Assembly (NCBI RefSeq): GCF_027460265.1
Contig: NZ_JAPZBC010000001.1
Location: 1,488,001-1,552,000 of the forward strand
Source: Streptomyces sp. WMMC940
GTDB lineage: Bacteria; Actinomycetota; Actinomycetes; Streptomycetales; Streptomycetaceae
DNA: 64,000 bases
Direction: 5' to 3'
A program made the position numbers and the translations under genes. Under the pieces are notes generated by a model that saw nothing but the letters and a program-made list of their open reading frames with translations, was not told the origin of the DNA and did no database searches. Shown in pieces: positions 43,401-51,363 of the stretch (positions are counted from its first letter, which is position 1; each line of letters begins with the position of its first letter).

Positions 43401-44360
43401 TCAGTCGTCGCCCGGGTGCCGTGCCACGAGACGCTGCAGCATGTCCTGGAAGTCCTCGCCGACCACGATCCTCAGTCCCTCGCCGCCCTCGTCGCGGTCG
43501 CTGAGCTGGGTCAGCGTCCCGGCCCGCCACCAGTAGACGTACGGAGTGATCGCCCCCGGTGTGTCGGCGTACCCGGACGCGGCGAAGGCGGCCAGCGCGT
43601 TCAGGGACGGGATGACGCCGGCGTCGCGGATGACGTGGAAGGCGATCTGGTGCCGGAAGGGCAGTGCTACCAGCGCGCCGTCCTCGGTGATCTGCTGCCC
43701 GGTCACCTGGCGGACGAGCGCGTCCAGCACGAGGACGCGGCTGGCCGTGTAGAAGGAGTCGCCGACCACCACCTCCAGGCGCATTCCCCCGGCGTCCTTG
43801 ATGGTCTCGTGGCCCTCCACGGGGAGGTTCCGCAGATTGGCCATCGCACGCTCGCGCAGCACCGGCACGTCCCCGAGTGGCTCGAGGGCATCATCGGTCA
43901 GGATCATCACGCTCTCGGGCAGGTCGAGCGCGAGCACCTCGCTCAGTCCCGGTGCGAGCGCGCGGGCGTAGCGGAACGTTTCCCTGTCCAGGCCCTCGGA
44001 GCCGATCACCCGGGGGTACAGCTGGGACCGGATCTGGTCGGGCGGCAGGGTGTCGAGCGCGGACGGCGCGTCCATGGTGCGCAGCACCATGCCGACGTGG
44101 CCGCGGATGACCTTGGGCCAGACGCGGGGACCGCGCTCGTCGTTGTGGCAGACCGCGGCGAGGTTGCCGAGCCCGAACTGCCGTCCGGCGCTGTCGGTGA
44201 CGACGTCGGAGTAGACGGTGACCTCCAGGCCGCGCTCGGCGAACGCCTCCCGGACCTGACCGCGGAAGCGTGAGCCCTCCGCCACCGAGAAGAAGGCGAA
44301 CTCCGCGTCGCGGGGCGCGTCGTCCCCGTCCCGCTTCGGCCCTCGCCGGAACAGCCTCAC
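43401..44360 (-). CDS. Conserved hypothetical protein (DUF1444-like)
   Basis: 319-aa cytoplasmic protein without signal or membrane segments. It begins with a basic stretch (MRLFRRGPKRDG), then an alpha/beta body including FGLGNLAAVCHN, LPPDQIRSQLYPRVIG and PFRHQIAFHVIRDAGVIPSL. The layout recalls DUF1444-type proteins, but I cannot confirm this. No catalytic motif is evident. Start GTG 44360. Neighbours give no functional link: M24 peptidase downstream, TetR gene upstream on the same strand after a 250-bp gap. Confidence 0.7.
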   Translation of the reverse strand: MRLFRRGPKRDGDDAPRDAEFAFFSVAEGSRFRGQVREAFAERGLEVTVYSDVVTDSAGRQFGLGNLAAVCHNDERGPRVWPKVIRGHVGMVLRTMDAPSALDTLPPDQIRSQLYPRVIGSEGLDRETFRYARALAPGLSEVLALDLPESVMILTDDALEPLGDVPVLRERAMANLRNLPVEGHETIKDAGGMRLEVVVGDSFYTASRVLVLDALVRQVTGQQITEDGALVALPFRHQIAFHVIRDAGVIPSLNALAAFAASGYADTPGAITPYVYWWRAGTLTQLSDRDEGGEGLRIVVGEDFQDMLQRLVARHPGDD

Positions 44361-44613
44361 GTCGGCCCCCGCTCATCCTGTGTCGGATCGGATCCTGATT
44401 GCTCGGGTGTTGTGTGTGCCCGGTTTTCCTCTGGGTGTGCTCAGGTTTCGAGCGTACCGACCGCACCACGGGCCCCGCTTGCCAGGCCCGGGCGACACCG
44501 CCGCGCCGCTCGGGGCCGCGGGGCCGCATGCCTGCCGGGTGCCGCAGCACGTCCTCGGGGTCCCCAGCAGGCGTCCACCGGCCGGGCCGGCCCGACGTGA
44601 AGGTGCGCGGCGG

Positions 44614-45195
44614 TCAGGCCCCGGCCTTCCCCTCGCGCGCGCGGACGGTGAAACCGGCCAGGAAGAGGGTGAGCCAGCGGGTCCGTACGGCGGGCTCCTG
44701 GTCGGTGGGGGCGGTGAGGATGAGCATCAGGAAGTCGTCGACGGTGACGTCGGGGTGCAGGTCCCCGTCGGACACGGCGGCGGCGATGATCCGCTCCATC
44801 GCGCCCCTGAACCGCTCCTCCTGCTGTTCGGTCCAGTGCGCGGCGCCCAGGGTCTGGGCCGCCGCCTTGACGCTGCGGTCCCGGGCCGAGGCCTCGACCG
44901 TGCGTTCGGCCAGGCGGGTGATCTCCGCCATCGCCCGGGCGCCCTCTCCGACCCGCGCCGCCGCGGCTTCGATCTCGCCGGTGATGATCTCGCTGTGCTC
45001 GGCGATGACGGCCCCCACCAGGTCCGTCTTGGTCGGGAAATGACGGTAGAGCGTACCCACGGCCACTCCCGCCGCCTCGGCGATGGCGTCCATCGGGACA
45101 TCGGGCCCGTGGCGGGTGATCTGCTCGCGCGCGGCGGCCAGGATCCTCGTCCGGTTGCGGACGGCGTCGGCACGCAGGGGGCGGGAACCGGCCAT
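44614..45195 (-). CDS. TetR family transcriptional regulator
   Basis: 193-aa repressor. The N-terminal HTH is clear (RTRILAAAREQITRHG then MDAIAEAAGVAVGTLYRHFP, ~12-60), with a helical ligand-binding domain behind it. ATG 45195 has GGAGG 8 nt upstream; an earlier TTG is less likely. It is divergent from the SDR gene across a spacer with a palindrome at 45264-45281, so it probably represses that gene and itself. The effector is unknown. Confidence 0.93.
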   Translation of the reverse strand: MAGSRPLRADAVRNRTRILAAAREQITRHGPDVPMDAIAEAAGVAVGTLYRHFPTKTDLVGAVIAEHSEIITGEIEAAAARVGEGARAMAEITRLAERTVEASARDRSVKAAAQTLGAAHWTEQQEERFRGAMERIIAAAVSDGDLHPDVTVDDFLMLILTAPTDQEPAVRTRWLTLFLAGFTVRAREGKAGA

Positions 45196-45263
45196 CGGGT
45201 CCTCCAACTCGGCCAGGGGGGACGACCTCTCACGCCGGGGTGCGCGGCGCCGCGTCCACGAAG

Positions 45264-45281
45264 GAACATGAATTCTAGTTC
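45264..45281. promoter_or_regulatory. Candidate TetR operator between tetR-like gene and SDR gene
   Basis: 18-bp interrupted palindrome gaac-at-gaattc-ta-gttc. A related direct half (gaacatgaac) recurs at 45307-45316. The site lies 69 bp upstream of the TetR start codon and 106 bp upstream of the SDR start codon. Symmetry and position suit a TetR dimer; this is inferred from position only. Confidence 0.5.
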
Positions 45282-45386
45282 AGGATCACATCCCCTCCGC
45301 TTGCGCGAACATGAACCAGCGCTCATGATGATGGTGAGCCTTGATTCACCTTATTGCCGTCGTCCCCCACCGGAGAGGACCCCGCC

Positions 45387-46220
45387 ATGCCGAACACGGT
45401 CGCCCTGATCACCGGAGCTTCGTCCGGGATCGGCGAAGCCGCCGCCCTGGAACTGCACACCCGCGGATTCACCGTCTACGGCGCCGCCCGTCGTGTCGAG
45501 CGGATGTCCGCCCTGGCCGAGCGGGGGATCCGCACCATCGCCATGGACGTCACCGACGAGGACTCACTGCGCGCCGGAGTGGACCGGATCGTCGCCGACA
45601 CCGGTCGCGTCGACGTCCTCGTCAACAACGCCGGATACGGCTCGTACGGCCCGGTCGAGGACGTGGCCCTGGACGAGGCACGCCGCCAGTTCGAGGTCAA
45701 CGTCTTCGGCGCCGCCCGGCTGACCCAGCTCGTCCTGCCGCTCATGCGCTCCCAGCGCAGCGGCCGCATCATCAACATCACCTCGATGGGCGGCAAGATC
45801 CACACTCCGCTGGGCGCCTGGTACCACGGCACGAAGTTCGCCCTCGAAGGCTTCAGCGACTCCCTCCGGATGGAGGTCAGGCCCTTCGGCATCGACGTCG
45901 TCATCGTGGAGCCGGGTGCCATCCGCACCGAGTGGAGCGGGATCGCCGCGGACCAACTCCGCAAGGTGAGCGGCGACAGCGCGTACGCCGCGCAGATCGC
46001 GTCCATGGCCGGGGCGCTGGAGTCGGAGAGCAACGCGCGCCGGTCCTCGTCCCCGTCGGTCGTCGCCCGCGCCATCGGCCGGGCCGCCACCAGCCGCCGC
46101 CCCAGGACCCGTTACGCGGTGGGCATGGGCGCCAAGCCGCTGATCCTCACCCGTCGAGTCCTGCCCGACCGGGCGTACGACGCGCTCGTCTCACGCGCGA
46201 TGGGCGGCCTCGGCGCATAG
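45387..46220 (+). CDS. Short-chain dehydrogenase/reductase (SDR)
   Basis: 277-aa NAD(P)-dependent oxidoreductase of the classical SDR type. TGASSGIG cofactor loop (9-16), NNAG, catalytic Ser in NITSMGGKI and YHGTK (Y-x3-K) are all present. The C-terminus ends in a region typical of the subfamily that includes bacterial retinol dehydrogenase-like SDRs. ATG 45387 follows GGAGAGG; the frame extends 33 nt further upstream but without a ribosome site. Probably under control of the divergent TetR regulator. Confidence 0.93.
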   Translation: MPNTVALITGASSGIGEAAALELHTRGFTVYGAARRVERMSALAERGIRTIAMDVTDEDSLRAGVDRIVADTGRVDVLVNNAGYGSYGPVEDVALDEARRQFEVNVFGAARLTQLVLPLMRSQRSGRIINITSMGGKIHTPLGAWYHGTKFALEGFSDSLRMEVRPFGIDVVIVEPGAIRTEWSGIAADQLRKVSGDSAYAAQIASMAGALESESNARRSSSPSVVARAIGRAATSRRPRTRYAVGMGAKPLILTRRVLPDRAYDALVSRAMGGLGA

Positions 46221-46270
46221 CGCGGCCGGGCACGGCCCGCAGTGTCAGTGGGGCCGGTTACGGTTCACGC

Positions 46271-46807
46271 ATGACCGAGACGACCGTTGACGACCGTGCC
46301 TTCCCGCCTGCCCTGGCCGAGGTGGCCCGAGTGGGGTTCGTGTACGGAGAGGACGGCGACGGCGTCGACTTCGAGCCGTACGACGCCTTCGACTCCGCGG
46401 AGAAGACGACCCACTGGCTGCGCCACTGGACCGGCAACCACGAACTGGACGGGGACGCCTTCCGGCTCTTCGGCCAGGACGGTTCCGGCGGCCTCGCGGC
46501 CATATGGCTCGCCCGCCCCGGCCGGCCGCTCGCCGAACAGCCCGTGGTGTTCATGGGTTCGGAGGGCGAGCGCGGCGTCGTGGCGGGGAACCTGTCGGAC
46601 TTCCTCTGGGTGCTGGCCGACGGCATGGGCCCCTTGGAGGCCGTCGAGTTCGGGGAGCGCGAGGCACGCCCGAACGCCGACCCGGAATTGACCGCAATCG
46701 CGGAGCGGCACACGACCACCCGGCGCCGGACCGCAGGGCAGATCATCGACGAGGCCGGGGCCGAATTCCCCACGTTCTCCGACGACATCGACGCGCTCTG
46801 CCGCTGA
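46271..46807 (+). CDS. SMI1/KNR4-like (SUKH) family protein
   Basis: 178-aa cytoplasmic protein with the SUKH pattern: a central GDAFRLFGQDGSGGLAAIWLA strand pair, PVVFMGSEGERGVVAGNLSDFLWVLADGMGP, and a helical end. SUKH proteins are often immunity proteins, but no toxin gene adjoins this one and the genomic setting is core-like. ATG 46271 lacks a clear ribosome site, so the transcript may be leaderless or coupled to the SDR gene 50 bp upstream. Confidence 0.75.
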   Translation: MTETTVDDRAFPPALAEVARVGFVYGEDGDGVDFEPYDAFDSAEKTTHWLRHWTGNHELDGDAFRLFGQDGSGGLAAIWLARPGRPLAEQPVVFMGSEGERGVVAGNLSDFLWVLADGMGPLEAVEFGEREARPNADPELTAIAERHTTTRRRTAGQIIDEAGAEFPTFSDDIDALCR

Positions 46808-46844
46808 GAGGCAGGGCCGGCCGCGCGCACGGCAGCGGGGCGGC

Positions 46845-47480
46845 TCAGGCACCGGGCCCCATCAGCACCGTCAGATGGGCGCGGCGCCGACCGTGCGCCA
46901 CCAGCCGGGCGTTCGGCTCGTCGGAGTCGCGGACCCAGCGTTCGGCGTGCGCGCGGTCCTTGCCGAAGCGGACGTGCCGGTCGACGAGCCGGGGCACCCG
47001 TACCGCGTCGGGCAGTTCCAGGTACCAGACCTCGTCGAGCAGCGCGCGGATCCGCGACCAGGGCCCCTCGTCGTACAGGAGGTAGTTGCCCTCGGTGACG
47101 ACGAGCGGGACGTCCGGAGCGACCGCGACGCTGCCCGCGACCGGCTCCTCCAGCGTCCGGTCGAAGGCAGGCGCGTACACCGCCGCGCCCGCCTCGGGTC
47201 TGCGGAGGCGGGTCAGCAGCGACGCGTAGCCGGCCGCGTCGAAGGTGTCCGGAGCGCCCTTGCGCCCTGCCCTGCCGAGCCGCTCCAGCTCGGCCTGGGC
47301 GAGATGGAAGCCGTCCATGGGGACGAGCACGGCACACTCCGGGCCCAGTCGCGACACGAGCTCCGCGGCGAGCGTCGACTTGCCCGCCCCCGGCGGCCCG
47401 GCGATGCCGAGGAGGTGCCGTCCGCCCGGGTGGGCGAGGCCGCGGGCACGGTCGGTGAGCTGCTCGATCGACGGGTCCAT
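46845..47480 (-). CDS. P-loop nucleoside/nucleotide kinase family protein
   Basis: 211-aa kinase of the uridine kinase/pantothenate kinase/phosphoribulokinase superfamily. Walker A GPPGAGKST (~29-37), the MDGFHL motif with catalytic Asp, and FDRTLEEPVAGSV and VVTEGNYLL segments are all diagnostic of PanK/UPRTase-type kinases. The C-terminal region has RHVRFGKDRAHAERWV. The substrate may be a nucleoside, pantothenate or a sugar. An ATG at 47489 would add three residues. Convergent with the SMI1 gene and divergent from the VOC gene. Confidence 0.88.
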   Translation of the reverse strand: MDPSIEQLTDRARGLAHPGGRHLLGIAGPPGAGKSTLAAELVSRLGPECAVLVPMDGFHLAQAELERLGRAGRKGAPDTFDAAGYASLLTRLRRPEAGAAVYAPAFDRTLEEPVAGSVAVAPDVPLVVTEGNYLLYDEGPWSRIRALLDEVWYLELPDAVRVPRLVDRHVRFGKDRAHAERWVRDSDEPNARLVAHGRRRAHLTVLMGPGA

Positions 47481-47543
47481 GCGAGGCATTGTGCACAGCG
47501 TCGGTGATACTGGGGCGCCCCCGAGCAAGGAGTTCCGATCCCC

Positions 47544-47948
47544 GTGTCCACAGCACCACTGCCCCGCATCGCCCTCGTCACGCTCGTCGTCCGTGACTAC
47601 GACGAGGCCGTCGCCTTCTACCGGGACGCCCTCGGCTTCACCCTCGTCGAGGACACCGACCGGGGCGACGGTTCGCGCTGGGTCGTGGTCCGGCCGGGTG
47701 GCGAAACGGGCGGCACGGACCTGCTGCTGGCGCGGGCGAAGGGCGACGAGCAGTCGGCGAGCGTCGGCGCGCAGACCGGCGGCCGGGTCGGCTTCTTCCT
47801 CCACACCGACGACTTCGCCCGCGACCACGCCCGGATGACGGCGGCGGGCGTCCGCTTCCTGGAGGAGCCCCGCCACGAGCCGTACGGTTCGGTCGCCGTC
47901 TTCGAGGACCTGTACGGCAACCGCTGGGACCTGTTGCAGCCCGCGTAG
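47544..47948 (+). CDS. VOC family protein (glyoxalase/bleomycin-resistance fold)
   Basis: 134-aa single-gene vicinal oxygen chelate protein. Two beta-alpha-beta-beta-beta modules: VTLVVRDYDEAVAFYRDALGF (broken after 20 residues by its Val turn) and VGFFLHTDDFARDHARM, ending SVAVFEDLYGNRWDLLQP with the metal-binding Glu. It could be a dioxygenase, isomerase or binding protein; no substrate is evident. GTG start with AAGGAG ~11 nt upstream. Confidence 0.88.
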   Translation: MSTAPLPRIALVTLVVRDYDEAVAFYRDALGFTLVEDTDRGDGSRWVVVRPGGETGGTDLLLARAKGDEQSASVGAQTGGRVGFFLHTDDFARDHARMTAAGVRFLEEPRHEPYGSVAVFEDLYGNRWDLLQPA

Positions 47949-48080
47949 CAACCGCGAGGACCCGGATACTGTGCGCGCGGGCACCCGGGGCGTTCGCGTC
48001 GCACGGGCGCTCCGCACGCTCCCGTCCACGGGGCCCGCCGGCCCTGTTCGCACGGGCCGCCGGCGTTCGCGTCGCGCGGG

Positions 48081-48137
48081 CGCTCCGGGCGCTCCGGGCG
48101 CTCCGGGCGCTCGGGGCGCTCGGGGCGCTCGGGGCGC
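48081..48137. repeat. 9-bp tandem repeat next to an ATPase gene stop
   Basis: Six units: three of cgctccggg then three of cgctcgggg, followed by a partial unit, ending against the stop codon (48138) of the minus-strand ATPase gene. A longer imperfect duplication (ggcgttcgcgtcgc, ~47990 and ~48062) precedes the array. Confidence 0.85.
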
Positions 48138-48614
48138 TCACCGCGGCAGGTCGAGTTCGGCGCGCACGGTCTTCCCGACCGGTACACGATCGAGGACCGA
48201 CCACCGGTCGGCGAGCGCCGCGACGAGCACCAGGCCCCGGCCGGTCTCCGCGTCACCGGCCGCGCCGTCCGGGAGGCCGGTCGCTCCGGGCCCGGGCGGG
48301 CGGCGCTCGCCCCGCGCGTCCGACACGTCGACGGTGAGCATCCCCGGCGCGAGGGCGAGTCTCAGCTCGAAGTCCCGCCCCGGCAGCCGGCCGTGCGTGA
48401 CCGCGTTCGCCGCCAGTTCGGCGACCAGCACGGCCGCGGTCTCGGACGTCTCCGTCCCGTGCGGAACGCCCCAGGAGTGGAGCTGGTGGAGCGCGAGGTG
48501 CCGGGCGAGCCGGGCGCCGCGCGGTGTGGAGCTGAAGCGCTGCGTGAACACACGTACGGTGACGGGTGGTTGGGGCGCGGCGGTGGCGGTCGGTGGGGTG
48601 GCCGGTGCGGTCAT
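48138..48614 (-). CDS. ATP-binding protein, RsbW-like (HATPase_c) anti-sigma/regulatory kinase
   Basis: 158-aa GHKL ATPase fold. The N-box is in ETAAVLVAELAANAVTHGRL and the G1 box in VDVSDARGE, followed by GRGLVLVAALADRW. The N-terminal ~25 residues are Pro/Ala-rich. In Streptomyces such ATPases commonly sit beside an XRE-DUF5753 regulator and a DUF397 protein, as here (divergent at 48731), forming whiJ-type developmental/regulatory sets. ATG 48614 is chosen over a TTG. Confidence 0.88.
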   Translation of the reverse strand: MTAPATPPTATAAPQPPVTVRVFTQRFSSTPRGARLARHLALHQLHSWGVPHGTETSETAAVLVAELAANAVTHGRLPGRDFELRLALAPGMLTVDVSDARGERRPPGPGATGLPDGAAGDAETGRGLVLVAALADRWSVLDRVPVGKTVRAELDLPR

Positions 48615-48730
48615 GGACCCCAACCTGGCGGCCGGACCAGGGGTTTCTCCAGAGGACGGCCGCGTACGCTGCGTCAGCGTACGCGCACTCCCGGTGGACG
48701 GTACGTGTCACCATCCGTGACCATGGTCCG

Positions 48731-49579
48731 ATGGCGATGACGGACACCGGCGGAGCCGGTACGCACGCGACGGAACCGGAAGCCTCGGACAGTCTGAGGA
48801 CGTTCGGGGCGGTGGTCCAGGCCCTACGCGAGCACGCGGGCCTCAGCCGGGGCGACTTCGCCCCGCTCGTCGGGTACTCCAAGCACACGGTGGCCTCGAT
48901 CGAACTGGGCCGCCGGATGCCGGACGACGACTTCGTGGAACGGGCGGAGGCGGCGCTCGGGAACACGGGAGCGCTGCGGCGGGCCGCGCAGCACCTCTCG
49001 CGCCGACCGGGGCTGGCGGCGTGGTTCCGGAGGTGGGCGCGGCTGGAGGCGGTGGCGAGCAGTCTCTGCACCTACGAATGCCGGTTGGTTCCGGGCCTGT
49101 TGCAGACGGAGGCGTACGCCCGGACGCTGTTCGTCAACCAGCTTCCGCCGCTGGGGGACGAGCAGATCGAGGCGCAGATGGCGGCCCGGCTGGAACGGCA
49201 GCGGCTGCTGCGGGAGCGCCCGAACACGGCCTACGGCTTCATCCTCGAAGAGCATCTGCTCCTTCGGCGGACGGGGGGCGCGGCGGTGACCCGCGAGCTG
49301 GTGGGCCATATCCTCGACCTGGCCGAACTGCGCAACATCGAGCTCCAGATCATGCCGCTGGTACGGGAGAGCCATGCGGGACTCGGTGGTCCGATGCAGC
49401 TGCTGGAGACCCCCGACAACAAATGGTTCGGCTACTGCGAGGGGCAGGAGAGCGGCCAGTTCGTCTCCGACGCGAAAGTGGTCAGCATGCTCCAGATGCG
49501 GTATGCCAGGATGCGCTCACAGGCTCTTACCCTGGAGGACTCCCTGAGCCTGTTGCGGCGGATGCGAGGAGCGCTATGA
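48731..49579 (+). CDS. XRE family regulator with DUF5753 (Scr1/WhiJ-like)
   Basis: 282-aa DNA-binding protein: N-terminal helix-turn-helix (~24-75, VVQALREHAGLSRGDFAPLV then SKHTVASIELGRRMPDDD) and a C-terminal DUF5753 domain (~95-270, with YECRLVPGLLQTEAYART and ELQIMPL). This is the Streptomyces whiJ/bldB-associated regulator type, proposed to act with a downstream DUF397 protein. Its TGA overlaps the DUF397 ATG. No ribosome site precedes 48731; ATG 48737 is an alternative. Confidence 0.92.
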   Translation: MAMTDTGGAGTHATEPEASDSLRTFGAVVQALREHAGLSRGDFAPLVGYSKHTVASIELGRRMPDDDFVERAEAALGNTGALRRAAQHLSRRPGLAAWFRRWARLEAVASSLCTYECRLVPGLLQTEAYARTLFVNQLPPLGDEQIEAQMAARLERQRLLRERPNTAYGFILEEHLLLRRTGGAAVTRELVGHILDLAELRNIELQIMPLVRESHAGLGGPMQLLETPDNKWFGYCEGQESGQFVSDAKVVSMLQMRYARMRSQALTLEDSLSLLRRMRGAL

Positions 49580-49824
49580 GCGGCACGGCGGAACTGGCCT
49601 GGTTCAAGAGCAGCTACAGCAGCGGCTCCGGCGACGACTGCGTGGAGGTGGCGCTCTCCTGGCACAAGTCCTCCTACAGCAGCAGCGGTTCGGGCGACTG
49701 CGTCGAGGTCGCCGCCTGCCCCACCACCGTCCACGTCCGCGACTCCAAGGCCAAGCAGGGCCCCCGGCTCGCCCTCTCCCCCGCCGCCTGGACCGACTTC
49801 GTCGCCTACGCCGCCCAGGACTGA
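49576..49824 (+). CDS. DUF397 protein with duplicated motif
   Basis: 82-aa protein. DUF397 begins W-x-K-S-S-Y-S, and here the motif occurs twice: WFKSSYSSGSGDDCVEVA and WHKSSYSSSGSGDCVEVA (residues ~9 and ~29), then the conserved VHVRDSK and LALSPAAWTDFVAYA. The first copy is only ~20 residues, an internal duplication. ATGA overlap couples it to the XRE-DUF5753 regulator. These pairs behave like antitoxin/toxin or repressor/antirepressor in known Streptomyces loci. A strong hairpin follows. Confidence 0.9.
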   Translation: MSGTAELAWFKSSYSSGSGDDCVEVALSWHKSSYSSSGSGDCVEVAACPTTVHVRDSKAKQGPRLALSPAAWTDFVAYAAQD

Positions 49825-49826
49825 AC

Positions 49827-49854
49827 CGGTCGGGCCCCGTGCGGGGCCCGACCG
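49827..49854. terminator. Hairpin terminator after the DUF397 gene
   Basis: Perfect 13-bp inverted repeat (cggtcgggccccg at 49827-49839, complement 49842-49854) with a 2-nt loop, 2 nt after the DUF397 stop; the hydrolase gene converges from the other side. Confidence 0.85.
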
Positions 49855-49881
49855 CACACTCCCGGAAGCCGGTCGCCGCGC

Positions 49882-50682
49882 TCAGCTGCGGTCGCCGAGC
49901 CGCCGCCCCTCCCCCGCCGCGGCCCGCAGCAGGATCTCCACCAGCTCGCCGGGGGTGGACAGCATCGGCCAGTGCCCGGTGGCGAGTTCGAAGAACCCCC
50001 AGCGCGGCGCGGTCAGTTGTTGGAAGAGCGGGTTGCCCGTGGCCACCAGCGCCTCGACTCCGGCGATGTCCATGGTGCCGCCGTCCGTACAGAAGACGCC
50101 CGTCATGGGCAGCTCGTCCACCACGCCCGTGAACCGGACCGGCGTGGTGAGGGTGCCCACCGGCTGCGGCGCGGCGAGGCAAGTCAAGCGCGCGATGCCG
50201 TCATCGGGGACGCCCGCCAGGTTCCCCCACTGCTGCCACTCCTCCTCGGTGGGCGCGGGCACGCGCCAGCCGTCCTCGGCCCGAGCGGGCTGCCCCAGCA
50301 TCCGGTCGCGGACGGGGCCGTGCGGCATCTGCTCGCGTACCTGGTCGAGCACGGAGAGCCCGTCGCGGGGCAGGGGCGCGTCCACGTAAACGATCCCGGC
50401 GGTCCGGTCCAGGCGCCGGCCGGCGGCACCGAGCGCCGGGTAGATGCCGTAGCAGTGGCCGACGAGGACGACCTCCGGCTCGTCCACGTGGTCGATGAGC
50501 TGCACCAGGTCCTCGACATGGGTGTCCATGTCCGTTCCGGGACCGGCGAGATGGCGTCGGTCGCCCAGACCCGTCAGGGTCGCCGGGTGGGCCCCGGCTC
50601 CCGACTCCCGTAGCCCGGCGGCCACTTCCCGCCAGACCCATCCTCCGGTGTGGCCTCCCGACACCAGCACGAACGCCGTCAT
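49882..50682 (-). CDS. Alpha/beta fold hydrolase with Cys at the nucleophile elbow
   Basis: 266-aa esterase-type protein (salicylate/hydroxynitrile lyase-like group: MTAFVLVSGGHTGGWVWREV, TLTGLGDRRH, DTHVEDLVQLIDH). The nucleophile elbow, normally G-H-S-x-G, reads GHCYG (Cys77). The C-terminal His is in LATGHWPMLS. A Cys nucleophile occurs in some alpha/beta hydrolases such as dienelactone hydrolase, so it may still be active or have changed role. GGAGGAGGG precedes the ATG. Divergent from the MerR gene, which may regulate it. Confidence 0.85.
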   Translation of the reverse strand: MTAFVLVSGGHTGGWVWREVAAGLRESGAGAHPATLTGLGDRRHLAGPGTDMDTHVEDLVQLIDHVDEPEVVLVGHCYGIYPALGAAGRRLDRTAGIVYVDAPLPRDGLSVLDQVREQMPHGPVRDRMLGQPARAEDGWRVPAPTEEEWQQWGNLAGVPDDGIARLTCLAAPQPVGTLTTPVRFTGVVDELPMTGVFCTDGGTMDIAGVEALVATGNPLFQQLTAPRWGFFELATGHWPMLSTPGELVEILLRAAAGEGRRLGDRS

Positions 50683-50781
50683 GGGTCCCTCCTCCACGGG
50701 GTCGTGTCCCGCCGGGCCGGCCCCCCGTAGGCCGGCCCGGTACGAGTACCGTAGGAACTCCCCCTGAGGGAGGTTCAAGCC

Positions 50782-51363
50782 TTGCCGCCGGATGCCATGT
50801 TGACCATCGGGGAGCTCGCGGAGCGTGCGGGCGTCACGGTCAAGACGGTCCGCTTCTACTCGGACCGCGGCCTGCTCCCCGAGTCCGGCCGGAGCGCGGG
50901 CGGGCACCGCCGCTACGGACCCGAAGCCCTGGACCGGCTGCGGCTGATCCGCTCGCTCCGGGAACTCGGCCTGCCGGTGCCCGAGGTGCGCCGGGTCATG
51001 GAGAGCCGGGACGACGACGGTACGAACGGCGATGCCCGTGCGAACGACGACGGCACGGGCGACGTACTCAAGTCCGTCATCACCACGCAGTTGCAGGAAG
51101 TGGACTCCCAACTGTCCGCTCTGCGCTGGCGGGAGGCGTCCCTGCGGCTGCTGCGGGACTGCGAGGCCGGCGAGCGCTCGGAGCGGCTGCGGCTGATCGG
51201 CGCGCTGTCCGCGCCGCCCAGCACGGCGCCGATGGCGCGGTTCTGGCGGTACTGGCTGCCGCCGCGACTGCCGACCCGGGTGATCTCGGCGTTCCTCGAC
51301 CAGGCCGTGCCGCACCTCCCCGACGACCCGACGCCCGCGCAAGTGTGCACTAGGAGGGCATGA
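50782..51363 (+). CDS. MerR family regulator, C-terminally truncated
   Basis: 193 residues. N-terminal MerR HTH (LTIGELAERAGVTVKTVRFY ... HRRYGPEALDRL, ~6-70) and a coiled dimerisation helix, then a helical effector domain that stops abruptly after DDPTPAQV. The last residues (CTRRA) come from the antisense of the neighbouring SUKH gene's end. Family members usually continue another ~80-100 residues. The TTG at 50782 has GAGGGAGG 9 nt upstream and beats ATG 50797. Probably a damaged regulator at an insertion junction; DNA binding may persist. Confidence 0.8.
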   Translation: MPPDAMLTIGELAERAGVTVKTVRFYSDRGLLPESGRSAGGHRRYGPEALDRLRLIRSLRELGLPVPEVRRVMESRDDDGTNGDARANDDGTGDVLKSVITTQLQEVDSQLSALRWREASLRLLRDCEAGERSERLRLIGALSAPPSTAPMARFWRYWLPPRLPTRVISAFLDQAVPHLPDDPTPAQVCTRRA

